NCBI GenBank assembly: GCA_017642695.1
Contig: JAEPQD010000001.1
Coordinates: 1,108,764-1,172,763 of the forward strand
Direction of reading: 5' to 3'
Origin: Parvibaculum sp.
GTDB lineage: Bacteria; Pseudomonadota; Alphaproteobacteria; Parvibaculales; Parvibaculaceae
Length of the DNA stretch: 64,000 bases
Positions 1-8,422 of this stretch are shown here, one piece after another. The position numbers were made by a program, and so were the translations under genes. Under the pieces are notes generated by a model. That model had not been told where the DNA came from and made no database searches. It saw only the letters and a program-made list of their open reading frames with translations. Positions within the stretch are counted from its first letter, which is position 1, and each line of letters begins with the position of its first letter.

Positions 1-22
1 CGAAGGTCTCCTTGCCGCCTGA
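1..22 (+). CDS. 3' end of an upstream gene (partial)
   Basis: Frame 2 reads through to a TGA at 20-22 and gives a plausible C-terminus, EGLLAA. It lies 14 nt before the next start codon. A second frame ends at 30 but gives a less protein-like tail. Too little is present to say what the protein is. Confidence 0.3.
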
Positions 23-36
23 GTGGCTGAAGGAGA

Positions 37-249
37 ATGGCCTGGCGTGTTACTTCTGGCCGCATCGCCGCGCATGTTGCGACATGCGCGGCGGGCGCGG
101 CGATCGTCACCGGAGCGGAGGCGCTGCTGCGCCTAGCGGGCGTTCCGCTTCCTTTCGACGCTGAATGGCTCTGGATCGACTTCCTTGGTATCGCGCTCGT
201 CATCGGTGTCGTCACTGCGTCCTTTTTCTACAAGGACGTCGAGGGCTGA
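37..249 (+). CDS. small two-helix membrane protein, function unknown
   Basis: A 70-residue protein with two hydrophobic stretches (about residues 10-33 and 44-65) separated by a short polar turn. This suggests a small inner-membrane protein. A purine-rich GAAGGAGA lies directly before the ATG, closer than usual for a ribosome site. It follows the partial upstream gene by 14 nt and may be its operon partner. The next gene is convergent, 4 nt away. I do not recognise a family. Confidence 0.5.
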   Translation: MAWRVTSGRIAAHVATCAAGAAIVTGAEALLRLAGVPLPFDAEWLWIDFLGIALVIGVVTASFFYKDVEG

Positions 250-253
250 CTTC

Positions 254-1711
254 TCACGCCATCTCGAAATCGTCCCAGCGCGGTTCCTTCATGTCGGCCT
301 CGAACTTTTCGAAGGTGAAGGGCCATGAGGCGATGTTGCCGTGCTTGTCGATATACCAGCTCTTGCAGCCGGTCGCCCATACCGTGCCGGGCAGCGCCGC
401 GCGTACTTCCTCGTTGAAGCGCTCGGCTGCCTGTTTTTTCGGTACGATCTCGGTCAGATTTCCGTCGCGAAGCTTCTCGATCAGCCGGAGCGCATAGCCG
501 AACTGCCGCTCTGCCGTCAGCAGCCAGGAGAAATTGCCGATGGGGCTGTTCGGCCCGCCGATCATGAACCAGTTGGGAAAGCCCGGAACGGTGACCGCGA
601 GATAGCCGCGGTTGCCTTCCGCCCAGACCTCGTCGAGCGTGCGTCCGTCCTGTCCCCTCACCCGCATCGGCCGCATCAACTGATGCGTGTTGAAGCCGGT
701 CGCATAGACGAGCACGTCGAGTTCGTGCAGCCGCCCATCCTTCGTGCGGATGCCCTTCGCCTCGATCCGCTCGATGGGCTCGGTCACGAGTTCGGCGTCC
801 GGATGCTGGATCGCGTCGTAGAAGTTCTCCGACAGGATCAGCCGCTTGCAGCCCACCGCATAGTCGGGCGTCAGCTTCGCACGAAGCTCGGGGTCGCGCA
901 CCTTCGTCTCGAGATGCTCCTTGCAGACCTCCACGAGCTTCTCATAGGCGCGTGGATTTGCGCCGACGATGGCGGCGGCGAACTTCGAATTGTTCTCGTG
1001 CGAGATGCGTTCATATTCCGATTGCAGGAGTTCCGGCTTCTCGCGGAAGAGCGCCTTCTGCTCCTCCGGGATCGGTCCCTGGGGCAGCGGTGCGATCCAT
1101 TGTGCGGTCCGCTGGAAAAGCGAGTAGTGCGCGACCTTGCCCGCCAGCGCCCCGGTGATCTGTGTCGCCGTCGAGCCCGTGCCGATCACGCCGACGCGTT
1201 TGCCTTCGAGTTCCAGTCCGTCCTTCCAGCGCGAGGTGTGGAAAGCCTCGCCCTCGAAATCCTCGCGTCCCGGAATGTCCGGATAGGTCGGGTGATGCAG
1301 CACGCCCGTTGCCGTCAGAACGGCGTCGAATTGGCCTTGCGGTCCGCTCGTCGTTTCGACCTCCCACTTGCCGTCGCGGTAGTCCGCGCGCACGACTTCC
1401 TCGCCGTAGCGAACGGAGCGTTCGACATCGTGCTTCGCCGCGACGTCCTTCAGGTAGTCGAGGATTTCCGGTCCCGGCGCACAGACATGGCTCCATTCCG
1501 GGTTCGGCGCAAAGGAATAGCGATAGCCATGCGAGGGCACGTCGCAGGTAACGCCCGGATACCGGTTGTCGCGCCAGGTGCCGCCCAGTGTCTCCGCCTT
1601 CTCGTAGATCGTGACGTCGTCGAAGCCCGCCTCGCGCAGCTTGATAAGCGCCATCATGCCGGACGCGCCGGCGCCTACCACCGCGATCCTCAGCTCCCTC
1701 GCACTCGTCAT
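254..1711 (-). CDS. flavin-containing Baeyer-Villiger-type monooxygenase
   Basis: A 485-residue FAD/NADPH monooxygenase. The N-terminal FAD Rossmann motif GAGASG sits at about residues 13-18 and is followed by GGTWRDNRYPGVTCD, the Baeyer-Villiger-type signature around the flavin. FEGEAFHTSRW at about 180 fits the family fingerprint FxGxxxHxxxW. A second dinucleotide motif GTGSTAT follows. Such enzymes insert oxygen next to a carbonyl, turning ketones into esters or lactones; the substrate here is unknown. The ATG at 1711 has GGAGGAGA before it, so the open frame upstream of it is not coding. Last gene of the tetR-led minus-strand operon, 22 nt after the kinase gene. Confidence 0.85.
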   Translation of the reverse strand: MTSARELRIAVVGAGASGMMALIKLREAGFDDVTIYEKAETLGGTWRDNRYPGVTCDVPSHGYRYSFAPNPEWSHVCAPGPEILDYLKDVAAKHDVERSVRYGEEVVRADYRDGKWEVETTSGPQGQFDAVLTATGVLHHPTYPDIPGREDFEGEAFHTSRWKDGLELEGKRVGVIGTGSTATQITGALAGKVAHYSLFQRTAQWIAPLPQGPIPEEQKALFREKPELLQSEYERISHENNSKFAAAIVGANPRAYEKLVEVCKEHLETKVRDPELRAKLTPDYAVGCKRLILSENFYDAIQHPDAELVTEPIERIEAKGIRTKDGRLHELDVLVYATGFNTHQLMRPMRVRGQDGRTLDEVWAEGNRGYLAVTVPGFPNWFMIGGPNSPIGNFSWLLTAERQFGYALRLIEKLRDGNLTEIVPKKQAAERFNEEVRAALPGTVWATGCKSWYIDKHGNIASWPFTFEKFEADMKEPRWDDFEMA

Positions 1712-1733
1712 CGCCTCTCCTCCGCGTTGTCGG

Positions 1734-2822
1734 TCACTCGGGCAGCAGGTCGAGCGCCCCCGTATCGAGCACATGGTCTGCGCCGCCGCGCAACATCTGG
1801 AAGAACATGTTGTCGCCCCGTTCCGTGCGTTCCACAATCATCGAGGCGGTAAAGGCCATGTTGAAGAGCGAGAAACTGTAAAGCGCATAGTGCTTCATCA
1901 TCTCCTCGCGGGAATAGCCGCTGACGCCGAGCTCCTTCAGCCTGCGATGATAGGTCGTGAGGAGCTCATGCTCATGGGCATTCCGTTCCTCCCGCTTCAG
2001 CGCACCGCTCAGGAAGTAGGAGACATCCGCCATGCAGCAACCATAGCCGACCGATTGCCAGTCAACCACCGCGATCGGATAGCCGCCCTCCGCCGTGCTG
2101 AACATCATGTTGTCCGGCCGGAAATCATTATGCGTCAGGCATTTCGGCCCGTCATAGCCATCCTTGAAGAACTCGTAGTTCCGCGTGATCGCCTCGCCGA
2201 TCTCGATGCAGTCGGCGGGAATGCGTTCCCCGTAGCGTTCGCGGAAGCCCTGCCACAGCAGCCGGATAAGGTCGGGCTGGGTCCGCTTCGGCGCTGCCTT
2301 CGTTTCGAACAGCCATTCGACATTGTCCAGGGCCTCATCGTTCCAGTGCGACGCATGAAACTTCGCCGCCTCTTCCAGAACGAGCGCGGCCTCCTTGACC
2401 GTCGTTCCCTTCATCTGGTCGCCGGGGACGGCGGGCGCGAGGTCTTCCATGATGAGCACGAAGTCGCTCGTCTCCGGATCGACATCGGCATGGTGGCAGA
2501 CAGGCGTCGTGAGTCCCGCGCTGTCTGCGAGCTCGCGGTAGAAATTCACCTCGCGGATATAGTTGCCGAAATTGACACCGGTCGCGCGGCTCTCCGGGTC
2601 GGAGGAGGGAAACTTGCCGACGACGGTCGCGGGCGCATCTTTCGGATCGCCCTTGTAGGAAAGCGTGAAGCGCACGCTCTCGCCAACCTGTCCCGTGCCG
2701 ACGCGCTTCCCCGTCACGCCGCTCACCGTCACGTCGTGCCCCGCTTTCCGGAGCACGCCTGTCATCCATTCGGGCGTCACCGCCGCCGATGCCACGATCG
2801 GCAGGTCAAGCGTCTCTCCCAT
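1734..2822 (-). CDS. aminoglycoside-phosphotransferase/ecdysteroid-kinase-like kinase
   Basis: A 362-residue protein of the APH/choline-kinase fold. The catalytic loop reads LTHNDFRPDNMM (Brenner-type HxDxxxxN) and is followed by AVVDWQSVGYG, the metal-binding D motif. It is most like the ecdysteroid-kinase/DUF1679 branch found in many degraders rather than antibiotic kinases. Likely role: ATP-dependent phosphorylation of a hydroxyl group on a small molecule or acyl-CoA. The ATG at 2822 is preceded by GAGGAGATA. It sits 47 nt downstream of the SnoaL-like gene in a minus-strand operon. A second APH-type kinase (5375) is encoded across the divergent promoter. Confidence 0.8.
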   Translation of the reverse strand: MGETLDLPIVASAAVTPEWMTGVLRKAGHDVTVSGVTGKRVGTGQVGESVRFTLSYKGDPKDAPATVVGKFPSSDPESRATGVNFGNYIREVNFYRELADSAGLTTPVCHHADVDPETSDFVLIMEDLAPAVPGDQMKGTTVKEAALVLEEAAKFHASHWNDEALDNVEWLFETKAAPKRTQPDLIRLLWQGFRERYGERIPADCIEIGEAITRNYEFFKDGYDGPKCLTHNDFRPDNMMFSTAEGGYPIAVVDWQSVGYGCCMADVSYFLSGALKREERNAHEHELLTTYHRRLKELGVSGYSREEMMKHYALYSFSLFNMAFTASMIVERTERGDNMFFQMLRGGADHVLDTGALDLLPE

Positions 2823-2869
2823 TATCTCCTCCTCGTTCTTCGCTCCCGGTCTCGGCCGGGTGTCCCCGT

Positions 2870-3241
2870 TTACTCGGGTATCTTGGTCACGTTGTGCACA
2901 TAGACTTCGTTGAGCGCGATCCGGTCGCCGTCGAGCACCACGAGGTCGAAGCCCCGCATCAGGCTCTTCGTGCCGTCCGGCGCCGAAATCGTGCAGTACC
3001 AGCGCCCGCAGAAGCCGTTCGCCGTCTTCCACGTCTCGTGCGGCGCGTAGTGCATGGGTGGCGTATTGTCGAAGAGCTGTTTGAGATACGCCCCGAGTGC
3101 CTCCTCGCCTTTCAGCCCGTCCGGCACCTGCGGATCGCGATAGACCGTGTCGGTCGAATAGAATTTCAGCAGGCCCGGCACGTCCTTCTCGGTCCATTTC
3201 GCCAGCCAGCGCGCGTTGAAGTCTTCGATGTCGAGGCTCAT
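2870..3241 (-). CDS. SnoaL/NTF2-like small protein
   Basis: A 123-residue single-domain protein with the NTF2-like pattern: an N-terminal helix (FNARWLAKWTEKDVPGLLKFY), then TVYRDPQVPDGLKGEEALGAYLKQLF, then a beta sheet ending in GFDLVVLDGDRIALNEVYVHN. Family members are cone-shaped isomerases, hydratases or ligand binders, so the exact reaction cannot be read from sequence. Its ATG overlaps the stop of the upstream FAD hydroxylase by 4 nt, implying translational coupling and a shared pathway. Confidence 0.75.
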   Translation of the reverse strand: MSLDIEDFNARWLAKWTEKDVPGLLKFYSTDTVYRDPQVPDGLKGEEALGAYLKQLFDNTPPMHYAPHETWKTANGFCGRWYCTISAPDGTKSLMRGFDLVVLDGDRIALNEVYVHNVTKIPE

Positions 3242-4494
3242 GACGCGTCCCCCGTTTCCGCTTCCTCCAGCACGAAGGTGCGCCGCTCCGGCGTGAACAT
3301 CTCGGGCGGAAGCGTCTCCGGCCCCGCCATCACGGCAAAGGCATGCGCCCCCACCAGCGGGTCCGCCGCCGAGCGCTCGAAATGCCGCCGCCGCCGGTCG
3401 CGCGCGGCCTCGCCGAATTCCGCGTCGAGCGCGGATTGTATCTTCGCGGTAAAGCGCAGCCGCCGCATCCGCTCCGCGCGTTCTTCGGCATAAGGCGCGA
3501 AGAGGGCGGGGCGCCAGTCGTCCGATCCTTTCAGGAGTTCCGTGACGATGCGCACATCGCGATAGGTGATCGAGAGGCCGAGCCCGATGATCGGGTCGTT
3601 CCAGCCCGCCGCGTCGCCGATCAGCACCGCGCCTTCCGCGAAGGGCTCGTCCGTCCAGGCGTCGTTGTTGAAATAGCTGAGCAGCGGTCCCGCCGGTTTT
3701 GCCGCCGCGAGCGCCTCGTTCGGCGGTGCACATTTCATGCGGAAGGCGTCGAGAAAGGCGCGCGCGCCGTTCTCTCCGGCAAAGCGCCGCCGTTCGTCGA
3801 GCGAATAGCTGCCATAGACGCGCACGCGCCCGCCGCCTTGCGGAAAGGCGAGAAAGGCGAAATCGTCTTCCGTGCCGATCGCCTGCATCTCCTTGTCCCA
3901 GCCTTCCGCGCCGTCGACGAGGAGCCCGGCGAACATGTGGTGCGGTTTGTCCTGGTGAAGCTCGATATTGACGGCTGCGCGCGTGGCCGAGGCGCGTCCA
4001 TCCGCGCCGATGATGAGCCGCGCCGTCGCGGTACGCGTTTCTCCGTCATGCGTGAACTCGACTTCCGGGGCCGTGCCGCCTGCGATGCGGGACACATTCA
4101 CCCCGCGCCGCATCTCCGCGCCCGCGCGTCCCGCTTCGTCGTAAAGCGTCTGGCAGTGTTTCGGATGGCCGATGCACAAGGGCCCCGGTATGCCTTCGAC
4201 GAAAATATCGAGCGGCAGGGCGCTCGCTTCCGCCTCTTCCGGTTTGCGCGTCTCGTCATACGTGACGTGGCGCGCAAGGTGATGCCCGCCCGCGCTCACG
4301 AGAAGATCGTAAAGCCCGAGCCGTTTCGTCTCCGCAACACCCCATGGCGCGATCCATTCGCCGCGCACATGGTCCTCGAAGACCGTGCTCTTCTCGAGCA
4401 CCAGGATCTTCTTTCCCGCCTTCGCCATGGTGGCCGCGAGCGCCGAGCCGCCGATCCCGCCACCCACGATGATGATGTCGTATTCCGCCGTCAT
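3238..4494 (-). CDS. FAD-dependent monooxygenase (PHBH-type oxidoreductase)
   Basis: A 418-residue flavoprotein. GGGIGGSA near residues 11-18 binds the ADP of FAD, GADGRAS at about 170 is the DG motif, and VLIGDAAGWNDPIIGLGLS at about 290 is the GD motif. These three motifs define the p-hydroxybenzoate-hydroxylase-type flavin monooxygenases and their halogenase or reductase relatives. Substrate not predictable. Second gene of the minus operon, 36 nt after tetR and overlapping the SnoaL-like gene by 4 nt. Confidence 0.8.
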   Translation of the reverse strand: MTAEYDIIIVGGGIGGSALAATMAKAGKKILVLEKSTVFEDHVRGEWIAPWGVAETKRLGLYDLLVSAGGHHLARHVTYDETRKPEEAEASALPLDIFVEGIPGPLCIGHPKHCQTLYDEAGRAGAEMRRGVNVSRIAGGTAPEVEFTHDGETRTATARLIIGADGRASATRAAVNIELHQDKPHHMFAGLLVDGAEGWDKEMQAIGTEDDFAFLAFPQGGGRVRVYGSYSLDERRRFAGENGARAFLDAFRMKCAPPNEALAAAKPAGPLLSYFNNDAWTDEPFAEGAVLIGDAAGWNDPIIGLGLSITYRDVRIVTELLKGSDDWRPALFAPYAEERAERMRRLRFTAKIQSALDAEFGEAARDRRRRHFERSAADPLVGAHAFAVMAGPETLPPEMFTPERRTFVLEEAETGDAS

Positions 4495-4530
4495 GTCCGC
4501 CGGCCTCCCGTCCGGTTTTTGCTTGTCGTG

Positions 4531-5271
4531 TCAGTCGAGGATCATGCCGATCGGCCCGACGATGTTGCGCGGCTTGCCGCCGTCTTGCTTCGATGTCTCG
4601 TGTCCGTCCGCCAGCTCCGGGTTGAACGGCGCCTGCAGCGTCGCGTCCAGCACGTCGATGAAATGCGTCAGCGTCGCCGGCGAGCTCCACATCGGGTGCG
4701 GTCGCGAGCGGTCCGTCAGCGCAGCCTCGCGCGCCGAGAGCACGCCGTTCAGGAAGGCGCCGAGGAACACCATGCGCTGGTTCTTCGCGAAGCTCGGCAT
4801 CTCCGGCATCAGCCGCCGCAGATGGTCGAGCGCGCGCAGATAGCCGGAGTTCCAGCGGTTCTCCAGCGCTTCCATGAAGAGGTCGCGATGGCTCATGCCG
4901 AGCAGCGCGATGAAGCGGATATAGGTGTCCTCTTCCTCCTCTGTCTCGCCGAGCCCGATCGAGGGATAGACGAGCGCCTCCACCACTTCGCGCGTGGTCG
5001 TCGGTCCGCCTTCCGCCTCCAGCCGGTCGAGATAGGCATTGCGGCGGATGTCGATGAGCTTCGCCCCGTCCGCGACGAGCTCGCGGACGAGCGCCTCCTT
5101 GGTGCCGAAGTAGTAGCTGAGCGAGCCGTGGTTCTTCTGGCCGGAGGCCTCCACGATTTCGCGCACGGTCACGCCGTCCATGCCGCGCTCGGCAAAGAGC
5201 CGCCGTGCCGCCAGCTTGATCTGCTCGCGGGCGGAAACGGGCCTGCTCTCGCTCGCCGCTGCATCGCTCAT
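4531..5271 (-). CDS. TetR-family transcriptional regulator of the divergent catabolic operons
   Basis: A 246-residue TetR repressor. The N-terminal helix-turn-helix reads AREQIKLAARRLFAERGMDGVTVREIVEASGQKNHGSLSYYFGTKEALV (written in sequence over about residues 14-62; key SLSYYFG end). The long C-terminal ligand domain is unassigned. The ATG at 5271 was chosen because the domain begins there; the open frame continues further upstream but is not domain-like. It is first in the minus operon and lies against a perfect inverted repeat (5298-5328) that overlaps the plus-strand promoter. Autoregulation and control of both operons by an acyl or ketone inducer is inference. Confidence 0.85.
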   Translation of the reverse strand: MSDAAASESRPVSAREQIKLAARRLFAERGMDGVTVREIVEASGQKNHGSLSYYFGTKEALVRELVADGAKLIDIRRNAYLDRLEAEGGPTTTREVVEALVYPSIGLGETEEEEDTYIRFIALLGMSHRDLFMEALENRWNSGYLRALDHLRRLMPEMPSFAKNQRMVFLGAFLNGVLSAREAALTDRSRPHPMWSSPATLTHFIDVLDATLQAPFNPELADGHETSKQDGGKPRNIVGPIGMILD

Positions 5272-5272
5272 G

Positions 5273-5301
5273 TTGACAGATTGGCCCCATCGGGGTATTA
5301 G
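5273..5301 (+). promoter_or_regulatory. sigma-70-type promoter for the plus-strand catabolic operon
   Basis: TTGACA (5273-5278), a 17-nt spacer, then TATTAG (5296-5301), a good match to a housekeeping promoter. Transcription would begin near 5308, inside the inverted repeat, about 67 nt before the kinase start codon. Confidence 0.55.
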
Positions 5302-5328
5302 GTCAATTGGATAAAACGCTTGACCTAA
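5298..5328. promoter_or_regulatory. putative TetR operator, perfect inverted repeat
   Basis: TTAGGTCAA (5298-5306) and its exact reverse complement TTGACCTAA (5320-5328) are separated by 13 nt, with half-site centres 22 bp (two turns) apart. It covers the -10 element and predicted start of the plus-strand promoter and lies 27 nt before tetR. Position and symmetry support repression of both operons; binding by the adjacent TetR is inferred. Confidence 0.6.
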
Positions 5329-5374
5329 GGGAAACCGGCAAAGACCGGCGCGAGGGTCAGGGGGAGGGAGAGGC

Positions 5375-6403
5375 ATGGCGGAAATCCCGGTCGATATCGG
5401 CGCCGTCGCGCGCTGGATGGACGGAAAGGGGCTTGGCTCCGGTCCGCTCGAAGACGTGACGCTCCTGGGCGGCGGCACGCAGAACATCCTGCTGCGCTTC
5501 GTCCGCTCCGGCCGGCCTTATGTGCTTCGCCGCCCGCCGCCGCATCTCCGCAAGAACTCGAACGAGACCATGCGCCGCGAGGCGCGCATGCTCGCCGCCA
5601 TCGCGGACACCGATGTGCCGCATCCCCGCCTCATCGCCGCCTGCCCGGAGGAGGATGTGATCGGTGCGTCCTTCTATCTGATGGAGCCGATCGACGGCTT
5701 TAATCCGACGGTCGCGCTTCCTGATCTCCATGCGTCCGATCCCGCGATCCGTCATCGCATGGGCCTTGCGCTGGTCGAGGGCATCGCCGCTCTTGGCGCC
5801 GTCGATTATCTGGCGGTCGGTCTCGAAGGCTTCGGCAAGCCCGACAATTATCTGGAGCGACAGGTGGCGCGCTGGCAGGCGCAACTCGAAAGCTATCGCG
5901 AGTTTTCGTCATGGCCCGGTCCGGAAGGCATTCCTGGTGTCGCGAAAGTCGCGAAATGGCTGACCGACAATCGTCCGTCGGCATTCGAACCCGGCATCAT
6001 TCATGGCGACTACCATCTCGCCAATGTCATGTACCGCCATGACGGGCCGGAGCTCGCCGCCATCGTCGACTGGGAACTCACCACCATCGGCGATCCGCTG
6101 CTCGATCTCGGCTGGCTCATGGCGACATGGCCGGAAGACGGCGCGCAGCCGGGTGCCGTCGGCGTCACGCCCTGGGACGGCTTTCCGAAAATCGGCGAAC
6201 TCGTCGCGCATTACGCCGCGCGCACCTCGCGCGACATGAGCCATATCGGCTGGTACGCGGTGCTCGCCTGCTACAAGCTCGGCATCATCCTCGAGGGAAC
6301 CCATGCCCGCGCCTGCGAGGGCAAGGCACCGAAGGAAACCGGCGACATGCTCCATGCAAGCACCGTCGGCCTCTTCGAGCGCGCGCTCCGCCGCATCGGC
6401 TGA
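5375..6403 (+). CDS. APH-type phosphotransferase, ACAD10/11-kinase-like (LvaA-like)
   Basis: A 342-residue kinase. GGGTQN near residue 32 is the nucleotide loop, [14 protein letters not shown] the catalytic loop, and [18 protein letters not shown] the metal-binding segment. This exact VDWE-T-GDPL-DLGW form is typical of kinases fused to acyl-CoA dehydrogenases in ACAD10/11 and of LvaA, which phosphorylates 4-hydroxyacyl-CoA. An SDR and an acyl-CoA dehydrogenase follow immediately, supporting the same chemistry here. The substrate is inference. First gene of the plus operon, start preceded by GGGGGAGGGAG. Confidence 0.8.
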   Translation: MAEIPVDIGAVARWMDGKGLGSGPLEDVTLLGGGTQNILLRFVRSGRPYVLRRPPPHLRKNSNETMRREARMLAAIADTDVPHPRLIAACPEEDVIGASFYLMEPIDGFNPTVALPDLHASDPAIRHRMGLALVEGIAALGAVDYLAVGLEGFGKPDNYLERQVARWQAQLESYREFSSWPGPEGIPGVAKVAKWLTDNRPSAFEPGIIHGDYHLANVMYRHDGPELAAIVDWELTTIGDPLLDLGWLMATWPEDGAQPGAVGVTPWDGFPKIGELVAHYAARTSRDMSHIGWYAVLACYKLGIILEGTHARACEGKAPKETGDMLHASTVGLFERALRRIG

Positions 6404-6433
6404 AAGACATCGAAAGAGAAAAGGGAAAGCGTC

Positions 6434-7171
6434 ATGAAGGATACGGATTTCACGGGCAAGACGGTGCTGGTCGTCGGCGGCTCCAGCGGCATCGGCAACG
6501 GCATCGCCCATGCCTTCCGCGAGCGCGGCGCCGAAGTCCACATCTGGGGCACGCGCGCTTCCGCGAAGGATTACGAAGGCACCGAGGGCTCCGACATGTC
6601 AGGCCTTCACTATGCGCAGATGGATATTTCCGACTTCGACGCCATCGAAGCCTATGCGCCACCCTTCAAGTCGCTCGACGTGCTGGTTCTTTCTCAGGGC
6701 ACCGTCATCTACAAGCGCGGCGAATTCAAAATGGATGGCTTCCAGAAGGTCATGGACGTGAACCTGAACAGCCTCATGGCCTGCGCGATCAAGTTCCACG
6801 ACATGCTCGCCGCGGCGAAAGGCGCGCTCATCACGGTGAGCTCGACCGCCGGTTTCCATTCGACGCGCGGCAACCCCGCCTACAATGCATCGAAGACCGG
6901 CGCCGTCGGCCTCACGCGCACGCTCGGCGAAGCCTGGGCAAGCGACGGTATCCGCGTGAACGGCATTGCGCCGGGTCTCGTCGATACCAAGCTCACCAAG
7001 GTCACGACGGAAGATCCGAAGCGCCGCGAAATGGCGATCCGCGGCATCCCCGCCGGCCGTCTCGGCACGCCGGACGACATGGCGGGCGCCGCGCTCTTCC
7101 TCGCCTCGCCGCTCTCCTCCTACATCTACGGCCAGACGCTCATCGTCGATGGCGGCCTCATCCTTTCCTGA
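6434..7171 (+). CDS. short-chain dehydrogenase/reductase
   Basis: A 245-residue classical [16 protein letters not shown] near residues 13-25 is the cofactor-binding TGxxxGxG equivalent (G replaces T). ITVSSTAGF gives the catalytic serine and PAYNASKTG the YxxxK pair. An NAG-type motif is altered to LSQGT. The C-terminus ends in VDGGLILS as in many FabG-like reductases. It would oxidise a hydroxyacyl or reduce a ketoacyl intermediate. It lies 30 nt after the kinase gene and 20 nt before the acyl-CoA dehydrogenase. Confidence 0.85.
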   Translation: MKDTDFTGKTVLVVGGSSGIGNGIAHAFRERGAEVHIWGTRASAKDYEGTEGSDMSGLHYAQMDISDFDAIEAYAPPFKSLDVLVLSQGTVIYKRGEFKMDGFQKVMDVNLNSLMACAIKFHDMLAAAKGALITVSSTAGFHSTRGNPAYNASKTGAVGLTRTLGEAWASDGIRVNGIAPGLVDTKLTKVTTEDPKRREMAIRGIPAGRLGTPDDMAGAALFLASPLSSYIYGQTLIVDGGLILS

Positions 7172-7191
7172 ATGATACGAAAGACAGCAAG

Positions 7192-8412
7192 ATGAATTTC
7201 GAACACGACGAAAAGACGAAGGTCCTCATCGCGAAGCTGCAGGCGTTCATGGACGCCCATGTCTATCCGAACGAACAGGATCACTACGACTGGGTGACGA
7301 ACCACGCGAACTTGTGGAAGCCATGGCCGAAGATCGAGGAACTGAAGGAGAAGGCGCGCGCAGAAGGCCTCTGGAACCTCTTCCTGCCGGAGGAATATGG
7401 CGAGTTCAGCCCCGGCCTCACCAATCTCGAATATGCACCGCTCGCCGAAATCATGGGCCGCGTTCCCTGGTCGTCCGAAATCTTCAATTGCTCCGCGCCC
7501 GACACCGGCAACATGGAAGTGCTGGCGAAGTTCGGTACGCCCGCGCAGCAGAAGCAGTGGCTGCAACCGCTGCTGAACGGCGAGATCCGTTCGGCCTATC
7601 TCATGACCGAGCCGCAGGTCGCTTCTTCCGATGCCACCAACATCGAAACCGAAATCCGCGAGGATGGCGACGACTACGTCATCAACGGCCGCAAGTGGTG
7701 GATTTCCGGCATCATGGACCCGCGCTGCAAGCTTCTTCTCCTGATGGGGAAGACGGACCCGAACGCGCCGCGCCACAAGCAGCAGTCCACCATCATCATC
7801 CCGCGCGAAACACCGGGTATCCACATCGTCCGCAACCAGGTCGTCTTCGGCTCGCATAATTCGCCGGGCGGCGAGGCGGAACTTCGTCTCGAAAACGTTC
7901 GTGTGCCGAAGTCCAATATCATCATGGGCGCGGGCAAGGGCTTCGAGATCGCGCAAGGCCGTCTCGGGCCGGGCCGTATCCATCATTGCATGCGCTCCAT
8001 CGGTCAGGCGCAACGCGCACTCGAAATCATGGCGCGCCGCGTCGAAAACCGTGTTGCCTTCGGCAAGAAGCTCTCCGACCAGTCGAGCATCCGTCAGGAC
8101 ATCGCGCGCTCATGGTGCGAGATCGAGCAGGCCCGCCTGCTGACGCTCAAGGCGGCGGATGCGATGGATCGCTACGGCAACAAGGAGGCGCGCGATATCA
8201 TCGCCGCCATCAAGATCGTTGCGCCGCAGATGGCGCAGACGGTCATGGACCGCGCCATTCAGGCGCATGGCGGCATGGGCGTCAGCGCCGACACGCCGAT
8301 TGCGGGTTTCTTCACGCTGAACCGCTTCCTGCGCATCGCGGACGGTCCGGACGAGGTTCACATGTCGCAGCTCGGCAAGCTCAAGATCGCCGAATATCAG
8401 AACGCGAAATAG
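7192..8412 (+). CDS. acyl-CoA dehydrogenase family protein
   Basis: A 406-residue flavoprotein with the full acyl-CoA dehydrogenase architecture: N-terminal helical domain, the [15 protein letters not shown] beta-domain motif at about 135-150, and a C-terminal helical domain with [22 protein letters not shown]. It resembles the ACAD10/11 and LvaC group as much as ordinary beta-oxidation enzymes, so it may catalyse phosphate elimination and hydration instead of, or as well as, dehydrogenation. The longer open frame upstream lacks domain similarity; ATG 7192 is 20 nt after the SDR stop. Similar in sequence to the second acyl-CoA dehydrogenase at 37706. Confidence 0.88.
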   Translation: MNFEHDEKTKVLIAKLQAFMDAHVYPNEQDHYDWVTNHANLWKPWPKIEELKEKARAEGLWNLFLPEEYGEFSPGLTNLEYAPLAEIMGRVPWSSEIFNCSAPDTGNMEVLAKFGTPAQQKQWLQPLLNGEIRSAYLMTEPQVASSDATNIETEIREDGDDYVINGRKWWISGIMDPRCKLLLLMGKTDPNAPRHKQQSTIIIPRETPGIHIVRNQVVFGSHNSPGGEAELRLENVRVPKSNIIMGAGKGFEIAQGRLGPGRIHHCMRSIGQAQRALEIMARRVENRVAFGKKLSDQSSIRQDIARSWCEIEQARLLTLKAADAMDRYGNKEARDIIAAIKIVAPQMAQTVMDRAIQAHGGMGVSADTPIAGFFTLNRFLRIADGPDEVHMSQLGKLKIAEYQNAK

Positions 8413-8422
8413 GGAGAACTCC

